Positions 22,665-31,447 are shown, counted from the first letter of the stretch. The stretch: DNA of 43,308 nucleotides from Eubacteriales bacterium (GCA_030524285.1 JAUNGQ010000010.1:1-43308); one strand, 5' to 3'. The notes: generated by a model not told the origin, from the letters alone. Translations and numbers: made by a program.

Positions 22665-24161
22665 TTATCTATGGTTCGCGTGCTGCTTTTTCCAAAAAAG
22701 CTTATGTCTGCGGCAAGCTACAATTGCTCTTCCTGTCTGCAAGAGACGTTTATCCTGCTCTGGCTGTTTGTTAACAATATGAATCCGGTGAATCGGATGC
22801 AGGGAAATGCCCTTGTGCTTTGCTTCGCGGATATATTTCGGCACCCACACATCGCATACATAGAACAGGATGGAAATGGATGTACCAATCAGCCAGCCAA
22901 TCGGATATGCATAGCAGACACCGGCAAAGCCCCATACCGGAACCAGCAGATATGCCAGTGCAACACGCAGCGCGAGGTCAGCTAATGTGGTAACCATAAA
23001 CGGCCCCATCGCACCGCCGCCGCGCAGTACACTGTCACAGCAGTTTTTGATGCCAACCAGCGGATAAAACGGTGCGACAATCAGTAAATATTCCAAACCG
23101 ATGCTGATAACAACACCATTGACTGTACTGCCAAGGAAGAGCTGCAAAACCTGGTCACCGGCAACGAAAAACAATACAATAATACTACTGATGACGGCTT
23201 CCGACATGAGAATACACGCACGTACACCCTGACGGACACGCTTGATATCCTGTGCCCCGATGTTCTGTGCCGCATAGCTGGACAGCGCATTCGGCAGTGC
23301 ATTCATGACCATCAACGCGAAGGTGGAAATCTTCAATGCCGCAGAGAAGCCTGCCACCGTATTCGAGCCGAGCGGATTGATTAAGCCCTGCACGCAGAAT
23401 ACGCCAATGGAGACAAAAGATTGCTGGCAGATCGACGGAATCGCAATCATTGCCATACGGCGCAGCAGATGGCTGTCAAAACGTGCCGGCTTATGCTCTA
23501 CCGGAATACGGGACAGACGGCGAACCAGCGTTACAATTGCCAGCAGGGAAGAAATACCCTGCGCAATCAGTGTCGCCCAGCTGACGCCGGCAATGCCCAT
23601 ATGCAGGTTGCTGACGAACATCACGTCCAGAATGACATTAAACGTCGTGGAAAATGCGAGGAAATACAACGGGGTACGGCTGTCACCCAGACCGTTAAAA
23701 ATAGCCGTTGCTGTGTTATACAAAAACAGGAACAGAAGACCGGCAATATAAATGCGCAGGTAAACCATCGTCGGTTCAAAAATATTCTTCGGGGTGCTGA
23801 TGAGCCGCATCAGCGCCGGGCAGGCAAGCTCGCCGATCACAGTCAGCGTCAATGCCAATGTTACCAACGTGATGACTGCGGTATTGACTGCGGCACGCAT
23901 CCTTTCATGATCGTGCGCACCGAACAGCTGGGAAACCACAACAGAGCAGCCAACGCTGGCGCCGGTGGCAACTGCAATAAACAGCACGGTAATCGGATAG
24001 GCCGCGCCGGTGGCTGCCAGCGCTTCCACACCGAGAAAACGTCCGGCAATCACGCTGTCAGCCAGATTATACATCTGCTGGAATACCATGCTGAGCAGCA
24101 GCGGAATGACAAATTTCAGAAGAATTTTGAACGGAGACCCTTTGGTCATGTCAGTCATCAT
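22665..24161 (-). CDS. MATE-family efflux transporter 2
   Basis: A 498-residue MATE protein. The start 'MTKGSPFKILLKFVIPLLLS' and 'QQMYNLADSVIAGRFLGVEA' match the DinF/NorM-like bacterial branch. The second half has 'ALPNALSSYAAQNIGAQDIK'. Compared with the usual 440-460 residues it has about 45 extra C-terminal residues after 'CDVWVPKYIREAKHKGISLH'. This basic tail of low similarity to known proteins may come from loss of the original stop. GAGGT lies 10 nt before the first of two adjacent ATGs. Substrate unknown. Confidence 0.9.
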   Translation of the reverse strand: MMTDMTKGSPFKILLKFVIPLLLSMVFQQMYNLADSVIAGRFLGVEALAATGAAYPITVLFIAVATGASVGCSVVVSQLFGAHDHERMRAAVNTAVITLVTLALTLTVIGELACPALMRLISTPKNIFEPTMVYLRIYIAGLLFLFLYNTATAIFNGLGDSRTPLYFLAFSTTFNVILDVMFVSNLHMGIAGVSWATLIAQGISSLLAIVTLVRRLSRIPVEHKPARFDSHLLRRMAMIAIPSICQQSFVSIGVFCVQGLINPLGSNTVAGFSAALKISTFALMVMNALPNALSSYAAQNIGAQDIKRVRQGVRACILMSEAVISSIIVLFFVAGDQVLQLFLGSTVNGVVISIGLEYLLIVAPFYPLVGIKNCCDSVLRGGGAMGPFMVTTLADLALRVALAYLLVPVWGFAGVCYAYPIGWLIGTSISILFYVCDVWVPKYIREAKHKGISLHPIHRIHIVNKQPEQDKRLLQTGRAIVACRRHKLFWKKQHANHR

Positions 24162-24599
24162 GATGGTTTACCTCGAATCTGATGTCAATCAAATAAAATT
24201 TCGTTGAAAATGCAGTTTTTGATATAAACTCCTGCATTTCCTTATGCCGTCTGAGATTTTAGCACACAGCATACCATTTGCCTAGCTGAAACATTCACAG
24301 CTTTTTTTGAAAATATGATGGGTAATTTATACAAATTTTTATGTTAAATTCTAGTCAATGTTACAAAAGAGCAAGGGATTTATCTATGCCTTTCCTAAGA
24401 AAATCAATATCCCTCTCTGCCACGGTCACAGAGAGGGATATGCAGGATAGATATGTATCATATTGTATATTGCTGCCGGACTATGTTAGCTGCAACACGA
24501 CACTATCATCACCGACCGTAATATTCGTATACAACATAATAATACTAAATGTATAGAATATAAACTATTATACAAAAATATCGGCGTATATCCAAAACT
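24162..24599. other. AT-rich gap between MATE 2 and BCCT carrier genes
   Basis: About 440 bp with no supported gene. The only clear structure is a hairpin at 24409-24439, described separately. No convincing promoter for MATE gene 2 was found by eye. Confidence 0.5.
24409..24439 (-). terminator. Hairpin downstream of the BCCT carrier gene
   Basis: Perfect 11-bp stem ATCCCTCTCTG / CAGAGAGGGAT with a 9-nt loop, then ATTGATTTT on the minus strand. It lies 160 bp after the BCCT stop, which is distant for a terminator. Confidence 0.5.
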
Positions 24600-26243
24600 T
24601 TATGATGCCTGGTTGCTGTCATCCTTTTCAACAATTACGGTCAGCCCCTTTGCAACTGCCTTACGATGCTGATCCGGCGCTGAAATCTCATCCTCTGTCG
24701 GGATATCAGAAGCAAGGTGGCTTTTGGATTTGAGCAGCGGCTTGATAAGCTTGAAATTCATTAAGATAAGCCATAGGGTTGGAATCGTCATCAGCAGTCC
24801 GCCCAGATTGAGCAGGCCCTTGACTGCATTGACACCGCCGGAAATGACCAGCAGATACGCAACAGCAGAAATTGCAATACCCAAACCAATCTTTAGCGGC
24901 TTTGGCGGCTCAGAATCGATCTCTTGTCCATGGACACACAATGTGGACAAAGCAGCACAATTCGGGTCAGCCAACGTAATAAAAGACAGACAAACTGTTA
25001 TCAGGAAAGCAAACTGTACGATCTTACCAAACGGCATACTGCCAAGCACCTGATACAGTGTGGTCTGCATTCCTTCTTCCTGAATCATTGCCCAGACATC
25101 CGCCGCACCGCTGGTCTGCACACTGACAATCTGTCCTGCAAAAATGGCAACAAATAGACAGCAGAACAGAGACGGTACCAGTATCTCTACCAATAGGAAT
25201 TCACGTACTGTCCTTCCCTTTCCCATACGTGCGAGGAACATGCCGATCACCGGTGCATAAATAAAGAATGAATTCCAGAAGGTAATCGGCCATTCGTTTG
25301 CCCATTGGTCCTGTGATACCATGGTATTGTTGATGGTGATTTTGCTCCAGAAATTATTCAGCAGATCACCGGTTGCCTCAGAGCCGATTTTTCCGATAAA
25401 CATAGTATCTCCAGCAATCACCATATATATCATCAGTACAAAGAAACACACCATACATGCAGAGGATACATAGGTCAAGCCTTTGTTAATACCGGTTACA
25501 CAGGAGAAAATAAAGAAAACTGCAACCAGAACGGTGATAATCAGATACATCAGAGCACCTTGCGGAATGCCAAATACTGCATTGATACCGCCGGAAATCT
25601 GCATCAATCCTGCTGCCATAGAATTGGATACGCCACATGCTACAGCATAGCCGCAGATGATATGCATGAATGTTGTCAGTTTCTTTGTTTTCTCACCTGC
25701 TGTCAGATCCAGCATCGGCCCCATAGACAATGATTTCTGATAGTTAAAACATAGCAACGCAAATGCCAGCGCCGGCAGAGAATAAATAAAATATTGGACA
25801 AAAGACCAGTCAAACATTGCCTGGCTGACCGCAAAAATAGCTGCCTCACGGCTGCCTGCTGCTGCCTGAATGGCTGCGGGTGGTGTCATAAAATGATACA
25901 TCGGCTCTCCCATTGCCCAGAACATCAGACCACAGCCAATGCCACTGCAGATCGACATAGAAAACCACTGCCAATAGCTGAAATCCGGCTTTGCATCCTT
26001 ACCGCCAATCTTTACATCCCCCCAACGGAATATCACAATTACAATACCGGCAATTACACAAAATACTGCAAGCAGATTAATCCACCAACCAAAATGATCT
26101 CCAACCCAATAAAGCATGTTGGACATTGCTGCACCGAACTGTTCTGTAAAGAAAATGCCAACAATAATCTCAATGAGAAGTGCTGCTACAATCACAATCA
26201 GCACCGGCTTATAAAGCTTAACCTTATTTGACATATGTTCCAT
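24600..26243 (-). CDS. BCCT-family (betaine/carnitine/choline) transporter
   Basis: A 547-residue, 12-helix carrier for quaternary ammonium compounds. Family features are 'SICSGIGCGLMFWAMGEPMY' in helix 3 with the glycine-rich ion/substrate loop, 'QAMFDWSFVQYFIYSLPALA', and 'FIYAPVIGMFLARMGKGRTVREF'. The last of these contains the conserved segment before helix 9. The substrate could be glycine betaine, choline or carnitine. The C-terminal cytoplasmic tail is short and charged. It is isolated, without choline or carnitine enzyme genes beside it. The leader is long and structured. Confidence 0.92.
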   Translation of the reverse strand: MEHMSNKVKLYKPVLIVIVAALLIEIIVGIFFTEQFGAAMSNMLYWVGDHFGWWINLLAVFCVIAGIVIVIFRWGDVKIGGKDAKPDFSYWQWFSMSICSGIGCGLMFWAMGEPMYHFMTPPAAIQAAAGSREAAIFAVSQAMFDWSFVQYFIYSLPALAFALLCFNYQKSLSMGPMLDLTAGEKTKKLTTFMHIICGYAVACGVSNSMAAGLMQISGGINAVFGIPQGALMYLIITVLVAVFFIFSCVTGINKGLTYVSSACMVCFFVLMIYMVIAGDTMFIGKIGSEATGDLLNNFWSKITINNTMVSQDQWANEWPITFWNSFFIYAPVIGMFLARMGKGRTVREFLLVEILVPSLFCCLFVAIFAGQIVSVQTSGAADVWAMIQEEGMQTTLYQVLGSMPFGKIVQFAFLITVCLSFITLADPNCAALSTLCVHGQEIDSEPPKPLKIGLGIAISAVAYLLVISGGVNAVKGLLNLGGLLMTIPTLWLILMNFKLIKPLLKSKSHLASDIPTEDEISAPDQHRKAVAKGLTVIVEKDDSNQAS

Positions 26244-26332
26244 CGTTCATCCACTTCCTTCTATCATACTTGCCAGAGGATCGCCTCCGGCCTCTGACTA
26301 TGATTCATGCAATTTCTGTGCCAACATGCGAC

Positions 26333-26400
26333 AAAAATCTTATTTTTTTTATTTCCACTTTATTTTTATGTACTTTGCAAAATTTTAAATAAGATTTTTT
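26333..26400 (-). promoter_or_regulatory. Terminator-like hairpin in the BCCT gene leader
   Basis: AAAAATCTTATTT and AAATAAGATTTTT form a 13-bp inverted repeat with a 41-nt loop, and the minus strand continues TTTTTGTCGC. It lies about 90 nt before the BCCT ATG and could act as an attenuator. The surrounding sequence is very AT-rich. Confidence 0.4.
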
Positions 26401-26597
26401 GTGTAACATCCCCATCAATCTGCGGCCTTCTCCAACAAAAAAGATACTGCAAAAAATCTCTGAAGTTCTGTCAACATTTAGATGTTTTTCATAAATAAAA
26501 TATTATATATCCCCTATTAATCCGACAAATATATATAAACCGATATCAGATATATCGCCAATGTCTCTATTCTTCCCTGCAAAAATTTTTTACATCC

Positions 26598-26637
26598 GCA
26601 AAATCATTTTGCATGCTGGACTGCAAAATAATTTTGC
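26598..26637. repeat. Paired GCAAAATnATTTTGC palindromes
   Basis: Two 15-bp palindromes, GCAAAATCATTTTGC (26598-26612) and GCAAAATAATTTTGC (26623-26637), centres 25 bp apart. Together they also form one 17-bp stem with one mismatch and an 8-nt loop. They are candidate tandem operator sites or a large hairpin between the ABC and BCCT genes. The rest of 26244-26727 holds no supported gene. Confidence 0.55.
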
Positions 26638-26670
26638 GTGATTTATTTCGTAACAATTGAACTGCGGTAT

Positions 26671-26717
26671 TTTGCACTGTATTTTTCCAAAGGAGAAATA
26701 CAGTGCAAAATAATTTT
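26671..26717. terminator. Long hairpin downstream of the ABC exporter gene
   Basis: ATTTTGCACTGTATTT and AAATACAGTGCAAAAT form a 15-16 bp stem around TTCCAAAGGAG. It is followed by AATTTTTT on the plus strand and is AT-flanked on both sides. It begins 11 bp after the ABC stop codon. Confidence 0.65.
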
Positions 26718-26727
26718 TTGAAGTAAA

Positions 26728-28497
26728 TTACCGCATGTCTGAATACATTTTGTATAAATCCTTATAAATTCCACCTTTTGCGATCAGTTCTTCATGTGTC
26801 CCCTGTTCCGCGATGCCATCCGAGGTCAAAACAAGGATTTCATCCGCACCGCGTATGGTAGTCAAACGGTGTGCAATCGTAAATACTGTTCGCCCGTGTG
26901 CCAGCTTGTCGAGCGACTGCTGGACGAGGCGTTCGCTTTCATTATCCAATGCGCTGGTGGCTTCATCCAAAATCAGCACCGGAGGGTCCTTCAAGAATAC
27001 ACGTGCAATCGAAATGCGCTGCTTTTGTCCGCCGGAAAGCTTGACGCCGCGCTCACCGATAAAGGTATCATAGCCATTCGGCAATGCAGAAATAAATTCA
27101 TCTGCACCGGCAAGCTTTGCCGCCTCCACAATCTCCGCACGGGAAGCGCCCGGCTTTCCGTATTCAATATTATGCAGCACGGTGCCGGAAAACAGATAAT
27201 TGTCCTGCTGCACCACACCGATGTGAGAACGCAGGGAATGCAGCTTGATATCCCGGACGTCAACGCCGTCCAAACGAACCGAGCCACTTGACACATCGTA
27301 AAATCTCGGTATTAAATTACTTAAAGTAGTTTTACCACCGCCCGACGGGCCGACAATCGCGATATTTTCACCTGCTTTGACATGCAGATTGATATTCGCC
27401 AGCACTTCGCCTGCGTCATCCTCGTAGGAGAAGGACACATGGTCAAAGTCAATTTCCCCGCGCACAGCATGGCATTCCACAGCATGGGGAGAATCCGTAA
27501 TATCCGGCTTTTCATCCATAACCTCTAAAAACCGGTCAATTCCAGTCATGCCGCGCTGGAACTGCTCCATAAATTCCACAATACGGCGGATCGATGTCAG
27601 CAGGGTTTGGACATACAATAAATAGGCGACAAAATCCCCCGGCACAATCGCGCCGCGCAACAGGAACAAGCTGCCGAATACCAGCACAACCAGATTCATC
27701 AGGCCGTCAAAGGCACGGGTTGTGGCATTGAAGCCGCCCATCCAAAAATAATTTCGCTTTTTGATATCCAGCCAGCGGCGGTTGCCTTCATCAAATTTCT
27801 GCTGTTCGGTTTCCTCCTGTGCAAACGACTTTACGACACGGATACCGAGCAGGGAATCCTCCACCTGCGCATTGATTTCACCCACCTGCCAGCGCGATTC
27901 CTTAAACGTTTCACGCATCCGGCGGTTGAATTTATAGCAGCACACCAGCATAACCGGCAGGACAAGGAATGTGAGGAGTGTCAATGGAATGTTGACGCTC
28001 AGCAAAATCGCAAAGGCTACGACAATTTTTACACCGGCAATGAAGAATTCTTCCGGGCAATGATGGGCAAACTCAGTAACGTCAAACAAATCCGAGGTGA
28101 TACGCGCCATCAGCTGTCCAACCTTTGCATCGGCATAATACCGGAACGACAGCTTCTGTAAATGTTCAAACAAATCCCGGCGCATATCGGTTTCAATTTT
28201 TGCGCCCATGACATGGCCCACATTCGCCATGAAATATGCGCCGGCGGTGTCAATCACACGCAGGACAAAATACAATACGCCCAACCGCACAACCAGTTCC
28301 ACCGTCAGCTCAGACAGCCGATACTGCGCCAGATTGGTGACATACCGGACAATGACCGGCAGGGCCAGCTCACAGATGGTTGTCATTGCGGCGCAGAACA
28401 AATCCAAAAACAGTACTGGCAAATATGGCCGGAAATACGGTGCAAATCGATGGAACAGCTCCGCAGTGGAACGGGTGCGTCCATGTTCTTCAGACAA
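26728..28497 (-). CDS. ABC exporter, fused membrane and ATPase domains
   Basis: A 589-residue half-transporter of the type IV (MsbA/LmrA-like) exporter class that works as a homo- or heterodimer. Six helices span about residues 20-310. The ATPase shows Walker A 'GPSGGGKTT', signature 'LSGGQKQRISIARVFLK', Walker B 'PPVLILDEATSALD' and H-loop 'FTIAHRLTTI'. The start is TTG, preceded by AAAGGGG at 8-9 nt; no in-frame ATG fits. It is monocistronic, with no partner half-transporter next to it, so a homodimer is likely. Substrate (drug, lipid or peptide) unknown. Confidence 0.93.
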   Translation of the reverse strand: MSEEHGRTRSTAELFHRFAPYFRPYLPVLFLDLFCAAMTTICELALPVIVRYVTNLAQYRLSELTVELVVRLGVLYFVLRVIDTAGAYFMANVGHVMGAKIETDMRRDLFEHLQKLSFRYYADAKVGQLMARITSDLFDVTEFAHHCPEEFFIAGVKIVVAFAILLSVNIPLTLLTFLVLPVMLVCCYKFNRRMRETFKESRWQVGEINAQVEDSLLGIRVVKSFAQEETEQQKFDEGNRRWLDIKKRNYFWMGGFNATTRAFDGLMNLVVLVFGSLFLLRGAIVPGDFVAYLLYVQTLLTSIRRIVEFMEQFQRGMTGIDRFLEVMDEKPDITDSPHAVECHAVRGEIDFDHVSFSYEDDAGEVLANINLHVKAGENIAIVGPSGGGKTTLSNLIPRFYDVSSGSVRLDGVDVRDIKLHSLRSHIGVVQQDNYLFSGTVLHNIEYGKPGASRAEIVEAAKLAGADEFISALPNGYDTFIGERGVKLSGGQKQRISIARVFLKDPPVLILDEATSALDNESERLVQQSLDKLAHGRTVFTIAHRLTTIRGADEILVLTSDGIAEQGTHEELIAKGGIYKDLYKMYSDMR

Positions 28498-28573
28498 AAC
28501 AATTTCCCCTTTCGACAGACTTTTCTTAACTTACTAAGCATACTGCAAATCCATGCCGTTTTGCAAGAGTATC

Positions 28574-28601
28574 TTGAAAAATGTTTGATATATGATATAA
28601 T
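28574..28601 (+). promoter_or_regulatory. Promoter of the Mrp/Nbp35-type gene
   Basis: TTGAAA (28574-28579), 16-bp spacer, TATAAT (28596-28601) preceded by TGA (extended -10). Confidence 0.8.
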
Positions 28602-28674
28602 TGTACCACTTGAAAAACAAATCTGCGGCTTGATCGCCGCAAAATATGCAAGAAAATAAAAGGAGATGACTGAA

Positions 28675-29487
28675 ATGGGCTGCAATCATGATTGCGAGAG
28701 CTGCGGCGGAAGCTGTGGCGAGCCGGAATCCCTTCTGAAAGAGCCACATCCGCTGTCTAAGGTGAAAAAGGTAATTGGTGTTGTCAGCGGTAAGGGCGGC
28801 GTAGGCAAGAGCATGTGCACCTCCCTGCTGGCAGTTGCCATGCAGCGCAAGGGCGCTCACTGCGGTATTCTGGATGCCGATATCACTGGCCCGTCGATTC
28901 CGAAGGGCTTCGGCCTGTCCGGTACGCTCGGCGCTACCGAAGAGGGCGTATTCCCAATGGCAACCAAAACCGGTATTGAGGTCTGTTCCATCAATCTGCT
29001 GTTGGAAAATGATACAGACCCGGTTGTATGGCGTGGCCCGATTATTGCCGGCGCTGTGCAGCAGTTCTGGACGGATATTATCTGGAAGGATATCGACTTT
29101 ATGTTCGTGGATATGCCTCCCGGAACCGGCGATGTCCCACTGACTGTATTCCAGTCCCTGCCGGTTGACGGCATTGTCGTTATGACCTCCCCACAGGAGC
29201 TTGTCTCTCAGGTTGTAACCAAGGCCGTGAAGATGGCTGAGATGATGGAAATCCCGATCCTCGGCATTATTGAGAACTACAGCTATGTACAGTGCCCGGA
29301 CTGCGGCAAAAAAATCCCGGTATTTGGCGAGAGCCATGTGGAAGAAATTGCACAGGAGCATAATCTGGAAGTACTGGCAAAGCTGCCGATTGACCCGGCT
29401 CTGGCTAAAGCATGTGATGCAGGCGCACTGGAGGATGTCACACTGCCGGATCTGTCGAAGGCATGTGAGAAGCTGGCTGCACTATAA
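28675..29487 (+). CDS. Mrp/Nbp35/ApbC-family Fe-S cluster carrier ATPase
   Basis: A 270-residue P-loop ATPase that carries and delivers 4Fe-4S clusters as a dimer. The deviant Walker A is 'VVSGKGGVGKSMCTSLLA', switch I 'ILDADITGPSIPKGFGL', and Walker B 'MFVDMPPGTGDVPLTVFQ'. The C-terminal cluster motif is 'QCPDCGKK' (C-x2-C). The N-terminus adds 'CNHDCESCGGSC', a C-x3-C-x2-C-x3-C motif as in eukaryotic Nbp35 and absent from simple ApbC. GGAG lies 9 nt before the ATG at 28675; the in-frame ATG at 28666 overlaps that site. It has its own promoter and terminator. Confidence 0.93.
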   Translation: MGCNHDCESCGGSCGEPESLLKEPHPLSKVKKVIGVVSGKGGVGKSMCTSLLAVAMQRKGAHCGILDADITGPSIPKGFGLSGTLGATEEGVFPMATKTGIEVCSINLLLENDTDPVVWRGPIIAGAVQQFWTDIIWKDIDFMFVDMPPGTGDVPLTVFQSLPVDGIVVMTSPQELVSQVVTKAVKMAEMMEIPILGIIENYSYVQCPDCGKKIPVFGESHVEEIAQEHNLEVLAKLPIDPALAKACDAGALEDVTLPDLSKACEKLAAL

Positions 29488-29505
29488 TTCCCGTCTGAAA
29501 ACAAA

Positions 29506-29540
29506 GAAAAGACACGCTGAACCATCAGCGTGTCTTTGTT
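29506..29540. terminator. Bidirectional terminator between the Mrp-type and cation exchanger genes
   Basis: Perfect 13-bp stem AAAGACACGCTGA / TCAGCGTGTCTTT (29508-29520 and 29525-29537) with a 4-nt loop, flanked by A- and T-rich ends. Confidence 0.9.
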
Positions 29541-30481
29541 TATGCGAACAGGAATACGCCATAACATCCGAGAATCAAGAGTGGACAGACGATTTTCGTC
29601 ACATGATTGCGGAATTTCATCATAATCCACATAAGCGGGAGTGCGACGGTGCCGCACAGCAGCAGCGTCACGGTCTGCGGGTCTGAGAAATCATATACGC
29701 TGCCGCGGTACAGGATATCGACAACTGCCATGATAATAAAATTGAAAATATTGCTGCCGACAATGTTGCCAAAGGCAATGTCCACATTTCCCATACGCAG
29801 CAGTGTTGCCGTAGAAGCGGCCTCCGGCAGGCTGGTTGCAATGCCAAGGAACAAGGCGCCTGCCATGCTCTGTCCCAGATGCAGGCGCACAGAAATGCCA
29901 TCCGTAATATAGGTGATGAGAATACTCAGCGCAACAATACCAACACTGACTGCTACAAACCGTACAGCAACCTGCCGCACGGTTAATGGGCTGGTATCCT
30001 CCTGTGATTCCTCTTCGCTTTCCTCTGAGGACAAAAATTTTACACTGAGAATATACAACACCACAATACATACCGATGTCAGACTGACTGACAGAATATT
30101 GAGCCGCAAAATATCCAACCAATTCAGAATCAGCGCCACATAACAGACAAAGACAAAGGCTGTTACCACACGATGGCTGGAGGACAATGCTGCTTTGCCG
30201 AAGGTACGCGTAAATATCAGCAGGAAAAACGACAGCATCGCCATATTAAACAAATCGCTGCCCAAAATATTACCCAGACATAGGCCCGGCTGATGAAGCA
30301 ATACCGTCGCGGAAATACTGGTAAACAGTTCGGGTAAACTGGTCACAGCGGACAGCATGATACCACCAATAAACGCGCCGGATAAGCTTGTCTTTTTGTC
30401 CAGCAGATCGACATAATCCGATGCCTTAACCGAAAACCACACAACACCGGCAGCAACAATCAAATAAGCCAAATAAATCAT
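29540..30481 (-). CDS. CaCA-family cation exchanger (YrbG-like)
   Basis: A 313-residue membrane protein with two homologous halves, each carrying an alpha-repeat: 'GAFIGGIMLSAVTSLPELFT' and 'AGALFLGIATSLPEAASTAT', followed by 'GNIVGSNIFN'-type segments. These are the ion-binding repeats of Na+/Ca2+ exchangers. An acidic cytoplasmic loop ('SSEESEEESQED') joins the halves. AAGGAG lies 9 nt before the chosen ATG. A yybP-ykoY-like Mn2+ riboswitch with a terminator lies in its leader. This suggests that the physiological substrate or signal is Mn2+ rather than only Ca2+. Confidence 0.88.
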   Translation of the reverse strand: MIYLAYLIVAAGVVWFSVKASDYVDLLDKKTSLSGAFIGGIMLSAVTSLPELFTSISATVLLHQPGLCLGNILGSDLFNMAMLSFFLLIFTRTFGKAALSSSHRVVTAFVFVCYVALILNWLDILRLNILSVSLTSVCIVVLYILSVKFLSSEESEEESQEDTSPLTVRQVAVRFVAVSVGIVALSILITYITDGISVRLHLGQSMAGALFLGIATSLPEAASTATLLRMGNVDIAFGNIVGSNIFNFIIMAVVDILYRGSVYDFSDPQTVTLLLCGTVALPLMWIMMKFRNHVTKIVCPLLILGCYGVFLFA

Positions 30482-30518
30482 TTCTGTTTTCTCCTTCCTC
30501 TTCAGCCATGAAATGAAA

Positions 30519-30585
30519 GAGACCCATAGACAATCATGCCACGGGAAAATCCGGTTTTCCTGCAGCATCATCGTCTATGAGTCTC
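30519..30585 (-). terminator. Expression-platform terminator of the riboswitch
   Basis: GAGACTCATAGAC pairs with GTCTATGGGTCTC (30573-30585 and 30519-30531) with further pairing inward, then TTTCATTTC. The 5' arm is also the 3' strand of aptamer helix P1, so the two structures exclude each other. Confidence 0.7.
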
Positions 30586-30673
30586 ATTTTTTAAGAAAAT
30601 ACCAGCCAGCAGGGCTGACGCGATTGTTGGTATTCCCACGGCAAAGCAGCCGCAAACTACTCCCTCAACAGAC
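30573..30673 (-). promoter_or_regulatory. yybP-ykoY-like manganese riboswitch aptamer
   Basis: The minus-strand RNA shows the conserved L1 GGAGUAG directly after the P1 5' strand (GUCUGUUGAG), a GC-rich P2 hairpin (UGCGGC-UGCUUU-GCCGU), and then P3 closed by AAUACCA/UGGUAUU containing CAACA. Before the P1 3' strand (CUCAUAGAC) lies AGA. The order matches yybP-ykoY RNAs, which sense Mn2+ and commonly precede cation exporters and exchangers. Size (101 nt) and position before a cation exchanger agree. The internal P3 sequence deviates from the classical ACCGGC box, so class membership needs a covariance-model check. Confidence 0.65.
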
Positions 30674-30746
30674 AGCGTTTTCTTTTTTTCCTGTGTTACT
30701 GTATCATGGCCGGCATAGCTCTGTCAATAAAAACCTGAAAAAAGAG

Positions 30747-31370
30747 TCAAAATGAAAACAGCATCCAGCTCGGTGATGCCAGCAGCGCATAAACAGCAAA
30801 TGCCAACAGGCAGCTTCCCCATCCCGCTATGGTTATTGTATCCGAAGTATCCGCCAGACATACAGTCACCCGACGGAAAAACAGCAGAAAAATCACATAA
30901 CCCAGCAGAACGCCGATTGTATTCATGAGCAGGTCATTGATATCCGTGGCACGGAAATTGAACAGCTGAGAAAGTTCAATCAGTCCGGAGAGCAGAAAGC
31001 CTGTCCCAACAGTCTGTAGAAAGCCACAATTGTTCCACAGCAGCGGCAGCATGACCCCCAGTGGGATAAACAGCAGCACGTTGAGCAGCATTTCCGCTGT
31101 CAGCTGGTCAGATAGCTGCATATAAATTTCCTGCTTCTGTATCATGCTTGTCCCAAACCGTATAACATCATCCACCCCAGCGGTTCCGGTAACGGAAAAC
31201 ATAGCAGTCAATAGCAACGCCAGCAGCTGCCAGCCAATTACAAATCCGCGGCTGTATGCAATCCCCTGCCTGCGGTATATCCGGCAAAGTATCCATTCCA
31301 ATAGCAAAAATACCGGACATACAATGAGATAATCCAACAGTATTTGTCCCAAATAAAAAACAGATATCAT
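30747..31370 (-). CDS. VanZ-like membrane protein
   Basis: A 207-residue protein with about five hydrophobic helices. The VanZ-domain signature is 'MLLNVLLFIPLGVMLPLLW' followed by 'GFLLSGLIELSQLFNFRATD' and 'DINDLLMNTIGVLLGYVIF'. VanZ itself gives low-level teicoplanin resistance, but most VanZ-like proteins stand alone and have no proven function. No van genes are nearby. The ATG at 31370 begins the first predicted helix and has AGGAAGGA 12 nt upstream; the longer frame to 31739 is a read-through of non-coding sequence. Confidence 0.8.
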   Translation of the reverse strand: MISVFYLGQILLDYLIVCPVFLLLEWILCRIYRRQGIAYSRGFVIGWQLLALLLTAMFSVTGTAGVDDVIRFGTSMIQKQEIYMQLSDQLTAEMLLNVLLFIPLGVMLPLLWNNCGFLQTVGTGFLLSGLIELSQLFNFRATDINDLLMNTIGVLLGYVIFLLFFRRVTVCLADTSDTITIAGWGSCLLAFAVYALLASPSWMLFSF

Positions 31371-31447
31371 AAAAACAGCACATCCTTCCTCTCCTTTATG
31401 ATACCTGTTACTTTTTAATTGTATATGACAAAATTCTTTCGTTTTTC

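Noticed and set aside
30747-31370. VanZ-like gene as glycopeptide resistance
   Set aside because: No vanH, vanA/B, vanX or regulator is present; VanZ-domain proteins are common without resistance.
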